In this document: positions 37,330-46,080 of the stretch, piece after piece
Numbering within the stretch: position 1 is the stretch's first letter
Layout: each line of letters opens with the position of its first letter
Origin: Mycobacterium lehmannii
GTDB lineage: Bacteria > Actinomycetota > Actinomycetes > Mycobacteriales > Mycobacteriaceae
DNA: 64,000 bases
Assembly (NCBI RefSeq): GCF_002245535.1
Contig: NZ_NKCN01000001.1
Span: 403,791-467,790 of the forward strand
Reading direction: 5' to 3'
Translations under genes and position numbers: made by a program
Notes under the pieces: model-generated
The model's input: only the letters and a program-made list of their open reading frames with translations
The model's database searches: none
What the model was told of the DNA's origin: nothing

Positions 37330-38325
37330 TCAATCCAAGCGGATCGACTCGACGACGACGTCGGCGACGGGCTTGCCGTCCTCGCCGCCGTCGGCCACAC
37401 CCTCGGCCGCGATCTTGTCCAGTGTCGCCAGACCGGTCTGGTCGATCGTGCCGAACACCGTGTACGTCGGCGGCAGCTGCGAGTCCTCGTAAACGAGGAA
37501 GAACTGGCTGCCGTTGGTGCCGACGCCGGCGTTGGCCATCGCCAGAGTCCCGCGCGGATAGCGCACCGGCGAGCGCAGCGCCGGATCGCTCAACCGGTAC
37601 TGGTTGGTCGGGTATTCGTTCGGGAACTGATACCCGGGGCCGCCGATGCCGGTTCCGCTGGGGTCGCCGCACTGCAACACCCCGAGATGCACTGCCGTCG
37701 TCAGCCGGTGGCAGGGGGTGTCGTCGAAGAAGCCCTGCTGGGCCAGGTTGGCGAAGCTGTTGACCGTGCACGGGGCCTTGGCGTTGTCCAATTGCAGACC
37801 AATGTCGCCCTTGCTGGTGGTCATGCTGGCGCTGACAAGCGCGGGGTCCGTGGGTACGCGTCCGGTGCGCGGCAGCTTGGCCGGCTTGCTCGACGGCTCT
37901 GCGGTGCGCGGGTACTGGCAATTCGAGCCGAGCGTCGCGGGCCGATCGAACTTCGGCAGTTCGTCGACCGCCAGACCGCCGGTCGCGCCGTCGGGAACCG
38001 CACCGTCAAACCTCTCGAGTTCACGGCCCAACGCCGCCAGGAAGACGACGCTGATGACGACCACCAGCACCGTCAACACCGACACCAGGTATCCGATGAC
38101 CAGACCCGCGATGGCCAGCCCGCGACCCTCCTCGCCGGTCTTCTTGATCTGCGACAGCGACACGTGGCCAAACACGATGCCCAGCGGCGCGAAGACGAAC
38201 GCGCACACCAGCGCCGCGACGGCCAGCGTGTTGGTCTGCCTGGGCGGCGGATAGCCGTACGAGTGTTGCTGCGCCGGATAGCCGTACGGCGGTGGAGGAC
38301 CGCCGTACGGCGGGGGCGCGGTCAC
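37330..38325 (-). CDS. Membrane-anchored cyclophilin-type peptidyl-prolyl isomerase, DUF4190 N-terminus
   Basis: A 331-residue protein: a Pro/Tyr/Gly-rich N-terminus (residues ~1-30), two membrane helices (~35-55 and ~70-95, the DUF4190 pattern), then an external cyclophilin domain (~160-330) with GFFDDTPCHRLTT, GTLAMANAGVGTNGSQFFLVY and TVFGTIDQTGLATLDKIA. It should isomerise X-Pro bonds in exported proteins. Tandem paralogue of the upstream ppi gene, 4 nt apart, so co-transcribed. Confidence 0.85.
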   Translation of the reverse strand: MTAPPPYGGPPPPYGYPAQQHSYGYPPPRQTNTLAVAALVCAFVFAPLGIVFGHVSLSQIKKTGEEGRGLAIAGLVIGYLVSVLTVLVVVISVVFLAALGRELERFDGAVPDGATGGLAVDELPKFDRPATLGSNCQYPRTAEPSSKPAKLPRTGRVPTDPALVSASMTTSKGDIGLQLDNAKAPCTVNSFANLAQQGFFDDTPCHRLTTAVHLGVLQCGDPSGTGIGGPGYQFPNEYPTNQYRLSDPALRSPVRYPRGTLAMANAGVGTNGSQFFLVYEDSQLPPTYTVFGTIDQTGLATLDKIAAEGVADGGEDGKPVADVVVESIRLD

Positions 38326-38329
38326 GGCG

Positions 38330-39199
38330 TCAGTCCAACAGGATCGACTTCACGGTGACCGGCGTGGCCGGCGCACCATCCTGGCCGCCGCCGGCGACCC
38401 CGCCCTGCGCGATCTTGTCCAGCGTGGCCAGGCCGGTGTCGTCGACCCTGCCGAACACCGTGTAGTTCGGGGGCAGCTTGGAGTCCTGGTAGACGAGGAA
38501 GAACTGGCTGCCGTTGGTGTTCGGACCGGCGTTGGCCATGGCCAGGGTGCCGCGCGGATAGGTGACCGGCTCTTGGAGCTTGGGGTCGTCGGGCTGGAAC
38601 TGGTTGGTCGGGTACTCATTGGCGAACGAGTAGCCCGGGCCGCCGGAGCCCTTGCCTGTCGGGTCGCCGCACTGCAGCACCTTGAGCTGTTCGGCGGTGG
38701 TCAACCGGTGGCATGGGGTGTTGTCGAAGTAGCCCTGCTGGGCGAGGCTGGCGAAGCTGTTCACCGTGCACGGCGCCTTGCCGTTGTCGAGCAGCAGGCC
38801 GAGGTTGCCCTGGTCGGTGGACATGCTGGCGCTGATCTCGGCGGGTTCGGTGGGCACCTTGCCTGCGCGGGGCGGATCAACCGGCTTGCTGGCCTGCTCG
38901 GCGGACGCCGGGTACTGGCAATTCTCGCCGAGTCCGGCCGGTGCTACGAACGCCGGAAGCGATCCGGGCGCCGACGGGGCCGCCGACGTGGGCGAGGTCT
39001 CCGTGGCGGCCGCGGTCTGGCTGTCGGAGTCGCGGTTGGTGACGACGAGCGCGACCACCGCGGCGACCACGACGATCGCGCCGGCCACCGAGCCGATGAT
39101 CGCGTACTGGCGCCGCTTGCGTGCCTTCTCCGCGCGACGCTCCAACTGCCGCTCGAGCTTGCGCTTCGCCGTCGCCCGCCGCTGTTCATTGGTCGGCAC
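38330..39199 (-). CDS. ppiB: Membrane-anchored cyclophilin-type peptidyl-prolyl isomerase
   Basis: A 289-residue isomerase with a strongly basic cytoplasmic N-terminus (RRATAKRKLERQLERRAEK), one membrane helix (~32-53), a Ser/Thr/Ala linker and an external cyclophilin domain (~120-289) with YFDNTPCHRLTT and NGSQFFLVYQDS. It corresponds to the M. tuberculosis ppiB position. The GTG at 39199 is chosen because AGGAGG lies 9-10 nt upstream and the VPTNEQRRATAKRKLERQLE start is conserved. The active-site Arg region differs from canonical cyclophilin (CHRLT for FHRVI), shared by both paralogues. Confidence 0.88.
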   Translation of the reverse strand: MPTNEQRRATAKRKLERQLERRAEKARKRRQYAIIGSVAGAIVVVAAVVALVVTNRDSDSQTAAATETSPTSAAPSAPGSLPAFVAPAGLGENCQYPASAEQASKPVDPPRAGKVPTEPAEISASMSTDQGNLGLLLDNGKAPCTVNSFASLAQQGYFDNTPCHRLTTAEQLKVLQCGDPTGKGSGGPGYSFANEYPTNQFQPDDPKLQEPVTYPRGTLAMANAGPNTNGSQFFLVYQDSKLPPNYTVFGRVDDTGLATLDKIAQGGVAGGGQDGAPATPVTVKSILLD

Positions 39200-39302
39200 C
39201 GCTGATGTCCTCCTCTTGTCGGTCGATCGGCAACGAGTGTGCCAGGCATTGCTGAGTGTGGCGCCGCGACCCACGCCATCGGGTGGTGGGAAACTGGACG
39301 TC

Positions 39303-39989
39303 GTGTTCATCACCGGGTTTGCCGCCGGCATGCTGGCGTGCAACTGCTACGTGCTGGCCCCACGGGCCGGGGGCGACGCCATCGTCGTCGACCCCGGCCA
39401 GCGGGCGATGGGGCCGTTGCGCCGGATCCTGGACGAGAACCGGCTGACACCTGCGGCGGTGCTGCTCACCCACGGCCACATAGACCACATCTGGTCGGCC
39501 CAGAAGGTGGCCGACATGTACGGCTGCCCGGCCTACATCCATCCCGAGGACCGCTTCATGCTGACCGACCCGATCAAGGACTTCGGGCGGGGGTTCCTCG
39601 GGGGCCTGGCCAGCTCGGCGTTCGGCGCGTTGTTCCGCGAGCCCAAGCAGGTGCTCGAACTGGACAAGGACGGCGACAAGGTGGACTTGGGCGGTGTGAC
39701 GGTCACCGTCGACCACACGCCCGGACACACCCGCGGGTCGGTGGTGTTCCGCGTCGACGAGGCCATCGGGTCCGGGCCGGGTTCGGTCGCGTTCACGGGC
39801 GATACCCTGTTCCGGCAGTCGGTGGGCCGGACGGACCTGCCGGGCGGCAGTGGTCGAGACCTGCTCGGCTCGATCGTCAACAAACTGTTGGTGCTCGACG
39901 ACGACACCGTGGTACTACCGGGGCACGGCCCGAAGTCCACGATCGGTGTCGAACGCCGCACCAACCCGTTTCTCGAAGGCTTGATCTAG
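39303..39989 (+). CDS. Metallo-beta-lactamase fold hydrolase (glyoxalase II-like)
   Basis: A 228-residue two-metal hydrolase. Motifs: THGHIDHIW (HxHxDH), TPGHTRGS, FTGDTLF and LPGHG. From memory the M. tuberculosis equivalent (Rv2581c) is annotated as a possible glyoxalase II, hydrolysing S-lactoyl-thiol conjugates; in mycobacteria the thiol would be mycothiol, which is inference. GTG start at the conserved FITGF[AP]AG N-terminus. It diverges from ppiB and is followed after 9 nt by hisS. Confidence 0.82.
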   Translation: MFITGFAAGMLACNCYVLAPRAGGDAIVVDPGQRAMGPLRRILDENRLTPAAVLLTHGHIDHIWSAQKVADMYGCPAYIHPEDRFMLTDPIKDFGRGFLGGLASSAFGALFREPKQVLELDKDGDKVDLGGVTVTVDHTPGHTRGSVVFRVDEAIGSGPGSVAFTGDTLFRQSVGRTDLPGGSGRDLLGSIVNKLLVLDDDTVVLPGHGPKSTIGVERRTNPFLEGLI

Positions 39990-39998
39990 TGAGTTCCA

Positions 39999-41264
39999 GT
40001 GAGTGAATTTCAGGCGCCCAAGGGCGTCCCGGACTACCTGCCGCCCGACTCGGCGCAATTCGTCGGTGTGCGCGACGGTCTGCTCGACACCGCCCGCCGG
40101 GCCGGCTACGGCGACGTCGAACTGCCGATCTTCGAGGACACCGCGTTGTTCGCGCGCGGGGTCGGGGAGTCGACCGATGTGGTGTCGAAGGAGATGTACA
40201 CGTTCTCCGACCGCGGTGACCGCTCGGTCACGTTGCGGCCGGAGGGCACCGCGGGGGTGATGCGCGCCGTCATCGAGCACGGCCTGGACCGCGGGCCGCT
40301 TCCGGTGAAGCTGTGCTACTCGGGGCCCTTCTTCCGGTACGAGCGACCGCAGGCCGGCCGCTACCGTCAGCTGCAGCAGGTCGGGTTGGAGGCCATCGGC
40401 GTCGACGACCCGGCCCTAGACGCCGAGGTGATCGCGATCGCCGATGCGGGCTTCCGATCGCTGGGACTCGACGGTTTCCGGCTGGAGATCACCTCGCTGG
40501 GTGACGAGACCTGCCGTCCGCAGTACCGGGAATTGTTGCAGGACTTCCTGTTCAAGCTGGACCTCGACGACGAGACTCGGCGGCGCGCGGAGATCAACCC
40601 GCTGCGGGTGCTCGACGACAAGCGCCCGAAGATGCGTGAGATGACCGCCGATGCGCCGGTGATGCTCGACCACCTCTCCGACGTCGCCAAACAGCACTTC
40701 GACACCGTGCTGGCACATCTGGACGCGTTGGGGGTGCCGTACGTCATCAACCCGCGGATGGTGCGCGGGCTGGATTACTACACCAAGACCACCTTCGAGT
40801 TCGTCCACGACGGGCTCGGCGCCCAGTCGGGTATCGGCGGGGGCGGACGCTACGACGGCCTGATGGCACAGCTCGGCGGAAAGGACCTGTCCGGCATCGG
40901 GTTCGGCCTAGGTGTCGACCGCACGCTGTTGGCCTTGAAGGCTGAGGGCAAGACCGTCGGCGGGACGGCACGGGTCGATGTCTTCGGGGTTCCGCTGGGC
41001 GATCAGGCCAAGGTGACGCTGACCGTGCTGGGTGCGCGACTGCGGGCGGCGGGTGTGCGCGTCGACCTTGCCTACGGCGACCGCGGTATCAAGGGTTCGA
41101 TGCGGGCCGCGGACCGTTCGGGTGCGGCGCTTGCGCTGGTTGCTGGTGACCGCGACATCGAGGCGGGCACCATCGGTGTGAAGAATCTGGCGACCGGGCA
41201 GCAGACGGACGTAGCGGTGGACGACGTGCTGGCCGAGGTGCTGGCCCGCCTCAACCGCGCCTGA
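39999..41264 (+). CDS. hisS: Histidyl-tRNA synthetase
   Basis: A 421-residue class II synthetase charging tRNA-His. Motif 2 is [17 protein letters not shown], the histidine-specific region contains [13 protein letters not shown], motif 3 is [15 protein letters not shown]; the C-terminal anticodon-binding domain covers ~335-421. GTG start, 9 nt after the hydrolase gene. A hairpin (CCCTAG/CTAGGG) follows the stop. Confidence 0.95.
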   Translation: MSEFQAPKGVPDYLPPDSAQFVGVRDGLLDTARRAGYGDVELPIFEDTALFARGVGESTDVVSKEMYTFSDRGDRSVTLRPEGTAGVMRAVIEHGLDRGPLPVKLCYSGPFFRYERPQAGRYRQLQQVGLEAIGVDDPALDAEVIAIADAGFRSLGLDGFRLEITSLGDETCRPQYRELLQDFLFKLDLDDETRRRAEINPLRVLDDKRPKMREMTADAPVMLDHLSDVAKQHFDTVLAHLDALGVPYVINPRMVRGLDYYTKTTFEFVHDGLGAQSGIGGGGRYDGLMAQLGGKDLSGIGFGLGVDRTLLALKAEGKTVGGTARVDVFGVPLGDQAKVTLTVLGARLRAAGVRVDLAYGDRGIKGSMRAADRSGAALALVAGDRDIEAGTIGVKNLATGQQTDVAVDDVLAEVLARLNRA

Positions 41265-41272
41265 TTTCTTGG

Positions 41273-41289
41273 CCCTAGTGCCGCTAGGG
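41273..41289 (+). terminator. Short hairpin after hisS
   Basis: CCCTAG (41273-41278) and CTAGGG (41284-41289) pair perfectly around TGCCG, nine nt after the hisS stop and immediately before repeat copy A. Confidence 0.5.
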
Positions 41290-41291
41290 AC

Positions 41292-41353
41292 GCGAGCGTG
41301 CGGGTCTGCACACGACGCGCCGCGAAATTCCGGCAGTTTGCGCACACTGGCGG
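41292..41353 (+). repeat. 62-bp intergenic repeat, copy A
   Basis: This 62-bp segment matches copy B (42462-42523, opposite strand) at 51 of 62 positions with no gap. The ends are imperfect inverted repeats of each other (GCGAGCGTGCG... and, in reverse, GCCAGTGTGCG...), so each copy can fold back on itself. It fills the convergent space between hisS and the paired membrane protein genes and may also terminate transcription. Confidence 0.75.
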
Positions 41354-41367
41354 CCTATCGAGCGTGC

Positions 41368-41910
41368 TCAAGCGCGGTGTACGGCGTCGGCGAGCACCCG
41401 GTCGAGCATCCCGATGCCGCCACTGAACACGTTGCCGCGCATGAGGACTCGCGTCGATGACGGGGTGACCGCGACCAGAGTCGACGTCAGCAACCGCGAC
41501 CGCCGCTCGAACTGCACCTGGTTCAGCGGTGCCACGATCTCACCGGTGCCGTCGCGGTAGGTCTGGTTCCGGCGGTCGAAGACGGCCGCCGCGGGGTACG
41601 CGCTCAGCGGTGTCATCCGCATGTGTCGAAGTGCTGCGCCGCCGCGGATCATCGTCCTGAAGGCCAGGATGCCGATGACGAGCAGCGCAGCCCCGATCGC
41701 CGCCGAGGGCCACACCATCGAATACGCGAACGCGTAGAAGATCGACACGACGCCGAAGCCGCCGAAGATCAGCGCGGACATCGTCAACAGCAGCACGGTC
41801 ATCTCCGTCGGCGCGCGTCCTCGGTCGATCAGCAGGACCTCAAAACCGCGCTCGGCCACCACGACAGGCCCCTGCTCCGCCAGCGGTATCGGCTCGAGCG
41901 GGGCGCTCAC
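41368..41910 (-). CDS. Two-helix membrane protein, second of a paralogous pair
   Basis: A 180-residue protein: short cytoplasmic N-terminus with VVVAERGFEVLLIDRG, two hydrophobic segments (~36-62 and ~66-90), then a basic, beta-rich domain (VFDRRNQTYRDGTGEIV, LNQVQFERRSRLL, LVAVTPSSTRVLMRGN) ending in GGIGMLDRVLADAV. The upstream gene encodes the same layout and motifs. The C-terminal domain looks like a small PH/GRAM-like beta fold, but this is a guess. GTG overlaps the previous stop by 4 nt. Confidence 0.6.
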   Translation of the reverse strand: MSAPLEPIPLAEQGPVVVAERGFEVLLIDRGRAPTEMTVLLLTMSALIFGGFGVVSIFYAFAYSMVWPSAAIGAALLVIGILAFRTMIRGGAALRHMRMTPLSAYPAAAVFDRRNQTYRDGTGEIVAPLNQVQFERRSRLLTSTLVAVTPSSTRVLMRGNVFSGGIGMLDRVLADAVHRA

Positions 41911-42437
41911 GCAGAGCCGCGGGCGACCGAGTTCAAGAGTTCGTCGATATGCCCGACACCGCCGTCGAACGGGTTGCCGCGTTTGAGTGTTTTCGTGCCC
42001 CCGGGTGTGACGGCGACGAGCTTCGGTGAGCTGGAACCGATTTGGAACTTGCGGGCGAAACGCACCTGATCCAGCTGTACCAGTGCGCCGCCGCGATAGC
42101 TGAACAGCTCGAGCTTGCGGTCGAGCACCGCGGCGGGCCGGCACTCGTTCAGCGGTCGGCTGCGGTACTTGCGGATCCTGCGGACGACGAGAAATGCGGA
42201 TACCGCCAGTACCACGCCCACCGCGAGGAAGACGGCACCCAGCGCCCGCGACGGGGCACCGCCGATCAGCGTGATCAGCCCGAACCCGCCGACGACGAGC
42301 GTCAAGACGCCGAGCACGAACGCCAGCACCGTCAGCGCCCCGGTGCCTCGGTCCACGACCAGCACCCGACGACCGTCGTCGGTGACGACAAGACCGCCGG
42401 TGTCGGCCAGTACCTGCGGCTCCGAAGCTGTGTTCAC
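41907..42437 (-). CDS. Two-helix membrane protein, first of a paralogous pair
   Basis: A 176-residue protein with the same order as its downstream partner: VVTDDGRRVLVVDRG, two membrane segments (~35-60 and ~65-88), then VLDRKLELFSYRGGALVQLDQVRFARKF-type beta segment (first 20 residues VLDRKLELFSYRGGALVQLD), PKLVAVTPGGTKTLKRGN and GGVGHIDELLNSV. The shared motifs DR, LxQVxFxR, LVAVTPxxT, RGN and GGxGxxDxLL show duplication. GTG start at 42437. Function unknown. Confidence 0.6.
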   Translation of the reverse strand: MNTASEPQVLADTGGLVVTDDGRRVLVVDRGTGALTVLAFVLGVLTLVVGGFGLITLIGGAPSRALGAVFLAVGVVLAVSAFLVVRRIRKYRSRPLNECRPAAVLDRKLELFSYRGGALVQLDQVRFARKFQIGSSSPKLVAVTPGGTKTLKRGNPFDGGVGHIDELLNSVARGSA

Positions 42438-42461
42438 GGGTGCACTGTGCCACTTCGGTGG

Positions 42462-42523
42462 CCGCGAGCGTGCGCAAACTGCTGGAAACGCGCGGCGTGT
42501 CGTAGGCAGACGCGCGCGCTCGC
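42462..42523 (-). repeat. 62-bp intergenic repeat, copy B
   Basis: Inverted copy of the element at 41292-41353, 82% identical, located between urtE and the paired membrane protein genes. Copies A and B thus bracket that two-gene cassette in opposite orientation. Internally it folds as an imperfect hairpin with GCGAGCG at both ends. Confidence 0.75.
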
Positions 42524-42537
42524 GGGAGGAGACAGCA

Positions 42538-43230
42538 CTAGATGGCCATCGCGGCGCGGACATCGGCTTCAGACGACGAGCCGCCCGCGCCGCTGGAGGT
42601 CACGCGACCGGACTCGAGGACGTAGTAGTGCTGGGAGGACTCCAGCGCGAAACCGATGTGCTGTTCGACCAGCAGCACGCCCATGTCACCCCGCTGGGTC
42701 AGCGACGTGATCGCCGCCTCGATCTCGGCGACCACCGATGGCTGGATGCCCTCGGTCGGCTCGTCGAGGATCATGCACTTCGGCGTGGTGATCAGCGCGC
42801 GGGCGATCGCCAACTGCTGGCGCTGACCCCCCGACAGCAGACCGGCGCGGCGCGTCAACAACTCCTTCAGCGCGGGGAACAGGTCGAGTTGTTCGTCGAT
42901 GAGCCGCTTACCGTTCTTGCGCCCGTCCGCGACGACTTGCAAATTCTCCATCGTGGTGAGCTGGCCGAACGACTGCTGGCCCTGCGGCACGTAGGCCAGT
43001 CCACGCGCGACGCGCGCACTCGGGCGCAGCCTGCTGATGTCGTCGCCGTCGAAGAGCACCTTGCCCGCACTGCATCGCAACAATCCGACCGCGGCACGCA
43101 GCAGCGTGGTCTTACCCGCTCCGTTGTGGCCCATCACCGCGGCCACCCCGTCGGAGGGCACGTCGACGCTGGCCCCGTGGATGACCTCGGACCGGCCGTA
43201 CCCGCAACGCACGTCGACCAGTGACAGCAT
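42538..43230 (-). CDS. urtE: Urea ABC transporter ATP-binding subunit UrtE
   Basis: A 230-residue ATPase of the LivF/UrtE type. Walker A GHNGAGKTT, signature LLSGGQRQQLAIARAL, Walker B MILDEPTEG, and the H-loop VEQHI are intact. The DEPTEGIQPSVV wording is typical of UrtE rather than LivF. With UrtD it energises the UrtBC permease. The ATG overlaps the urtD stop by one base. Last gene of urtABCDE. Confidence 0.88.
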   Translation of the reverse strand: MLSLVDVRCGYGRSEVIHGASVDVPSDGVAAVMGHNGAGKTTLLRAAVGLLRCSAGKVLFDGDDISRLRPSARVARGLAYVPQGQQSFGQLTTMENLQVVADGRKNGKRLIDEQLDLFPALKELLTRRAGLLSGGQRQQLAIARALITTPKCMILDEPTEGIQPSVVAEIEAAITSLTQRGDMGVLLVEQHIGFALESSQHYYVLESGRVTSSGAGGSSSEADVRAAMAI

Positions 43231-44048
43231 CAGGACTCCTCGATGAGTTCGGCGGGGACATCGGCGGTGCCCGCCGCGGCGGTGCCGAGGTAGACCTCTT
43301 GCACCTTGGGGTTGGCCTGCACCTCGGCGACAGAGCCCTCGGCGATCACCTGTCCGCGCGCGAGCACGCTCACCGACGTGGCGAACGCGCGCATGAAGTC
43401 CATGTCGTGTTCGACGACGACCACTGTGCGCTGGGCGCCGATGCGGCGCAACAACTTTCCGGTCTCTTCTCGTTCCTCGTGGCTCATGCCCGCGACGGGT
43501 TCGTCGAGCAGCAGCACGTCGGCGTTCTGCACAAGCAGCATGCCGATCTCCAGCCACTGCTTCTGTCCATGGGCCAGCACCCCGGCCGGCTTGTCGGCCA
43601 GGTCGCTCAGCCCGATGGTGTCGAGCGCCTCTTCGATCGCGGGAAGCACACCCTTGCGGCGCCGCAACAACGTCCACGCCGACCGTCCGGCACCCGCCGC
43701 GATGTCGAGGTTCTGCAGCACGGTCAGCTGCTCGAAGACGGTGGCCGTCTGGAACGTGCGCCCCACCCCTAGCCGGGCGATCTGATGCACCTTCTTGCCG
43801 AGCAGTTCGACGCCGGATTTGTTGACCGACCCGGTGGCGTCGACCAGGCCGGTGATCGCGTCGATGACCGTCGTCTTGCCCGCACCGTTCGGGCCGATCA
43901 GGAAGCGCAGGTCGCCCTGAAACAGCGTCAAGTCGACATCGCTGACCGCCTTGAAGCCATCGAAATCCACTGTGAGTCCGCGTACTTCGAGGTACTCGGT
44001 GCCCATGCCGACGTTGCCGCCCGCGATCGGTTCTGCTTCCAGCGTCAT
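43230..44048 (-). CDS. urtD: Urea ABC transporter ATP-binding subunit UrtD
   Basis: A 272-residue LivG/UrtD-type ATPase: Walker A GPNGAGKTT, signature LAHGQKQWLEIGMLL (the AHGQKQWLEIGM form is UrtD-specific), Walker B VLLLDEPVAGM and VEHDMDFMR. It has an N-terminal extension of ~15 residues. It overlaps urtC by 4 nt. Confidence 0.9.
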   Translation of the reverse strand: MTLEAEPIAGGNVGMGTEYLEVRGLTVDFDGFKAVSDVDLTLFQGDLRFLIGPNGAGKTTVIDAITGLVDATGSVNKSGVELLGKKVHQIARLGVGRTFQTATVFEQLTVLQNLDIAAGAGRSAWTLLRRRKGVLPAIEEALDTIGLSDLADKPAGVLAHGQKQWLEIGMLLVQNADVLLLDEPVAGMSHEEREETGKLLRRIGAQRTVVVVEHDMDFMRAFATSVSVLARGQVIAEGSVAEVQANPKVQEVYLGTAAAGTADVPAELIEES

Positions 44049-45163
44049 GTGGCTGCACCCACCTTCTCGGTGTCGGGATCGGCCTGCGGTTGGGGTTCGA
44101 CTGCGACGGGTTTCGTGCGCCTGCGGATCCGGCGCCGTTTGAACAGCACACCCAGACCGGCCAACCCAGCCGGGAAGAAGCCGACCACGACGATGAACAG
44201 CAGGCCCTGTGCGTAGGTCCATTCCGAAGGGAAGCGTTCGGAGAACAGCGTCTGCGCCCACGCGACCCCGATCGCGCCGAGCACCGGCCCCAGCAGCGTG
44301 GTGCGCCCGCCGATCGCCACGCCGATCAGGAACGCGATCGAGGGCAGGATGCCCACCTGCGAGGGTGCGATGAACCCGACGATCGGTGCGAACAACGCGC
44401 CCGCGATGCTGGCGAACAGCGCTGCCACGGTGTAGGCGACCACCTTGATGTTCGCCGGGTCGTAGCCGAGGAAGCGGACACGCTCCTCACCGTCGCGAAC
44501 CGCGACCAGCAGTTCGCCGTACCGGCTCTGCATCAATTGGCGGACCACCGCGACGACGGCGAGCAACACGCCGGCGGCGATGAAGTACAGCATGCGCCGG
44601 TTGGCCGGGTCGTTGAGCGTGAACCCGAAGAACGTGCGAAACCTGTTGAGCCCGTTGCTGCCACCCAGGCTGGTCTGCCCGACGAGCAGAATCGCCAGCG
44701 CGGCGGCCAGCGCCTGCGACAGGATGGCGAAATAGGCACCCTTGACGCGGCGCTTGAACACGCCGAGCCCCAGCGCAGCCGCGATCACCGTAGGCACAAC
44801 CACGATTGCCGCCAGGGTGAAGACGGGGGAGGCGAACGGCTGCCAGTAGCCGGGCAATTCGCGCACACCGGCGATCTGCATGAAGTCCGGCACGTCGTTG
44901 CCGAATATCTGCGCGTCGGCGATCTTCAGATGCATGCCCATCATGTAGCCGCCGAGCCCGAAGAACACGCCCTGACCCAACACGAGCATGCCGCCGCGGC
45001 CCCACGCCAGCCCGATGCCGACCGCGACGATCGCAAAGCACAGAAACTTGCCCAGCAGGCTGAGCCGGAAATCCGACAGCACCGCGGGCGCCACGGCGAA
45101 CAGCAGCACCGCGGCCACCGCGAAACCGGCCCAGGTCTGCCAGCGGCCAACGAAGGTTCTCAC
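44045..45163 (-). CDS. urtC: Urea ABC transporter permease UrtC
   Basis: A 372-residue branched-chain-type permease with about ten membrane helices; WGRGGMLVLGQGVFFGLGGY and GVAIGGRTTLLGPVLGA are characteristic of the LivM/UrtC family. The C-terminus is basic then Pro/Glu-rich. GTG start; overlaps urtB by 4 nt. Confidence 0.9.
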   Translation of the reverse strand: MRTFVGRWQTWAGFAVAAVLLFAVAPAVLSDFRLSLLGKFLCFAIVAVGIGLAWGRGGMLVLGQGVFFGLGGYMMGMHLKIADAQIFGNDVPDFMQIAGVRELPGYWQPFASPVFTLAAIVVVPTVIAAALGLGVFKRRVKGAYFAILSQALAAALAILLVGQTSLGGSNGLNRFRTFFGFTLNDPANRRMLYFIAAGVLLAVVAVVRQLMQSRYGELLVAVRDGEERVRFLGYDPANIKVVAYTVAALFASIAGALFAPIVGFIAPSQVGILPSIAFLIGVAIGGRTTLLGPVLGAIGVAWAQTLFSERFPSEWTYAQGLLFIVVVGFFPAGLAGLGVLFKRRRIRRRTKPVAVEPQPQADPDTEKVGAAT

Positions 45164-46044
45164 GCGAGACTCCTTGTGCGGACGGTGAACAGGCCCTGCG
45201 GGCGGGCCTGCAAGAAGATCACGATGATCACGAACACGATCACCTTGGCCAGCGATGCGGTGGTGTTGTATTCGATGAACGAATTCAAGAAGCCCAGCGC
45301 GAACGCCGCGATGACCGTGCCCTTGATCTGGCCGAGTCCACCGACGACGACCACCAGGAAGGCGTCAATCAGATAGCTCTGCCCGATGGTCGGGCTGGTC
45401 GACCCGATCAGCGTCAACGCGACACCGGCCACCGCGGCCAGCCCCGAACCAATGAAAAACGTTGTGATGTCAGTCTTCCGGGACGAGATTCCGCTGGTCT
45501 CGGCGAGGTCGCGGTTCTGGACGACCGCCCGGATCCGCCGACCCATCGGGCTGACCTTGAGCACGGTGGCCAGCGTCGCGACGCAGACGACGGCAAGCAC
45601 CAGGATGAAGATCCGCGTCTTGGGCACCACCGCCCCGAACATCTCCACCCCGCCCGACAACCACGCCGGCGCCACCACGTTGACCGCGGGAGCTCCGAAG
45701 ACGTCGCGAGCGACCTGCTGAAGGATCAACCCGACACCGAAGGTGACCAGCAGTGTGTCTAGTGGCCGGTGATACATCCGGCGGATCAGCGTGGTCTCCA
45801 GAAGCGCACCCATCGCCCCACCGATCACGAATCCGACGGCCAGCGAGATCAACAGCGACGCACCGGCGCTCGACACGATCTGCTGCACCACGTAGGCGGT
45901 GTAGCAACCGGCCATGATGAACTCGCCGTGCGCCATGTTGATGACGCCCATCTGGCCGAACGTCAGCGACAACCCCAGCGCGGCGAGCAACAGGATCGAG
46001 CCGAGGCTCAATCCCGTTGCCAGCTGTCCGATAAGGACATCCAC
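45160..46044 (-). CDS. urtB: Urea ABC transporter permease UrtB
   Basis: A 294-residue LivH/UrtB-type permease with about eight helices; MGVINMAHGEFIMAGCY near the N-terminus is the UrtB form, and QSYLIDAFLVVVVGGLGQIKG is the conserved loop. It pairs with UrtC. It starts 36 nt after urtA, so the binding protein may be produced in excess of the rest. Confidence 0.9.
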   Translation of the reverse strand: MDVLIGQLATGLSLGSILLLAALGLSLTFGQMGVINMAHGEFIMAGCYTAYVVQQIVSSAGASLLISLAVGFVIGGAMGALLETTLIRRMYHRPLDTLLVTFGVGLILQQVARDVFGAPAVNVVAPAWLSGGVEMFGAVVPKTRIFILVLAVVCVATLATVLKVSPMGRRIRAVVQNRDLAETSGISSRKTDITTFFIGSGLAAVAGVALTLIGSTSPTIGQSYLIDAFLVVVVGGLGQIKGTVIAAFALGFLNSFIEYNTTASLAKVIVFVIIVIFLQARPQGLFTVRTRSLA

Positions 46045-46080
46045 TACGACATACTCCCGTCGCTTCGCTCGCCCGGAGCC

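Noticed and set aside
34623..37400. Several long minus-strand frames opposite relA (up to ~415 codons)
   Set aside because: They lie antisense to an unmistakable Rel protein and have Arg/Pro/His-rich translations; high GC produces these.
41368..42523. The repeat-bracketed cassette as a composite transposon
   Set aside because: No transposase lies within or beside it, and the repeats are only 62 bp and 18% diverged; I keep the repeat pair as a finding but not a mobile-element call.
44090..45376. 428-codon plus-strand frame across urtC/urtB
   Set aside because: Low-complexity Gln/Asp/His/Arg translation opposite two clear permease genes.
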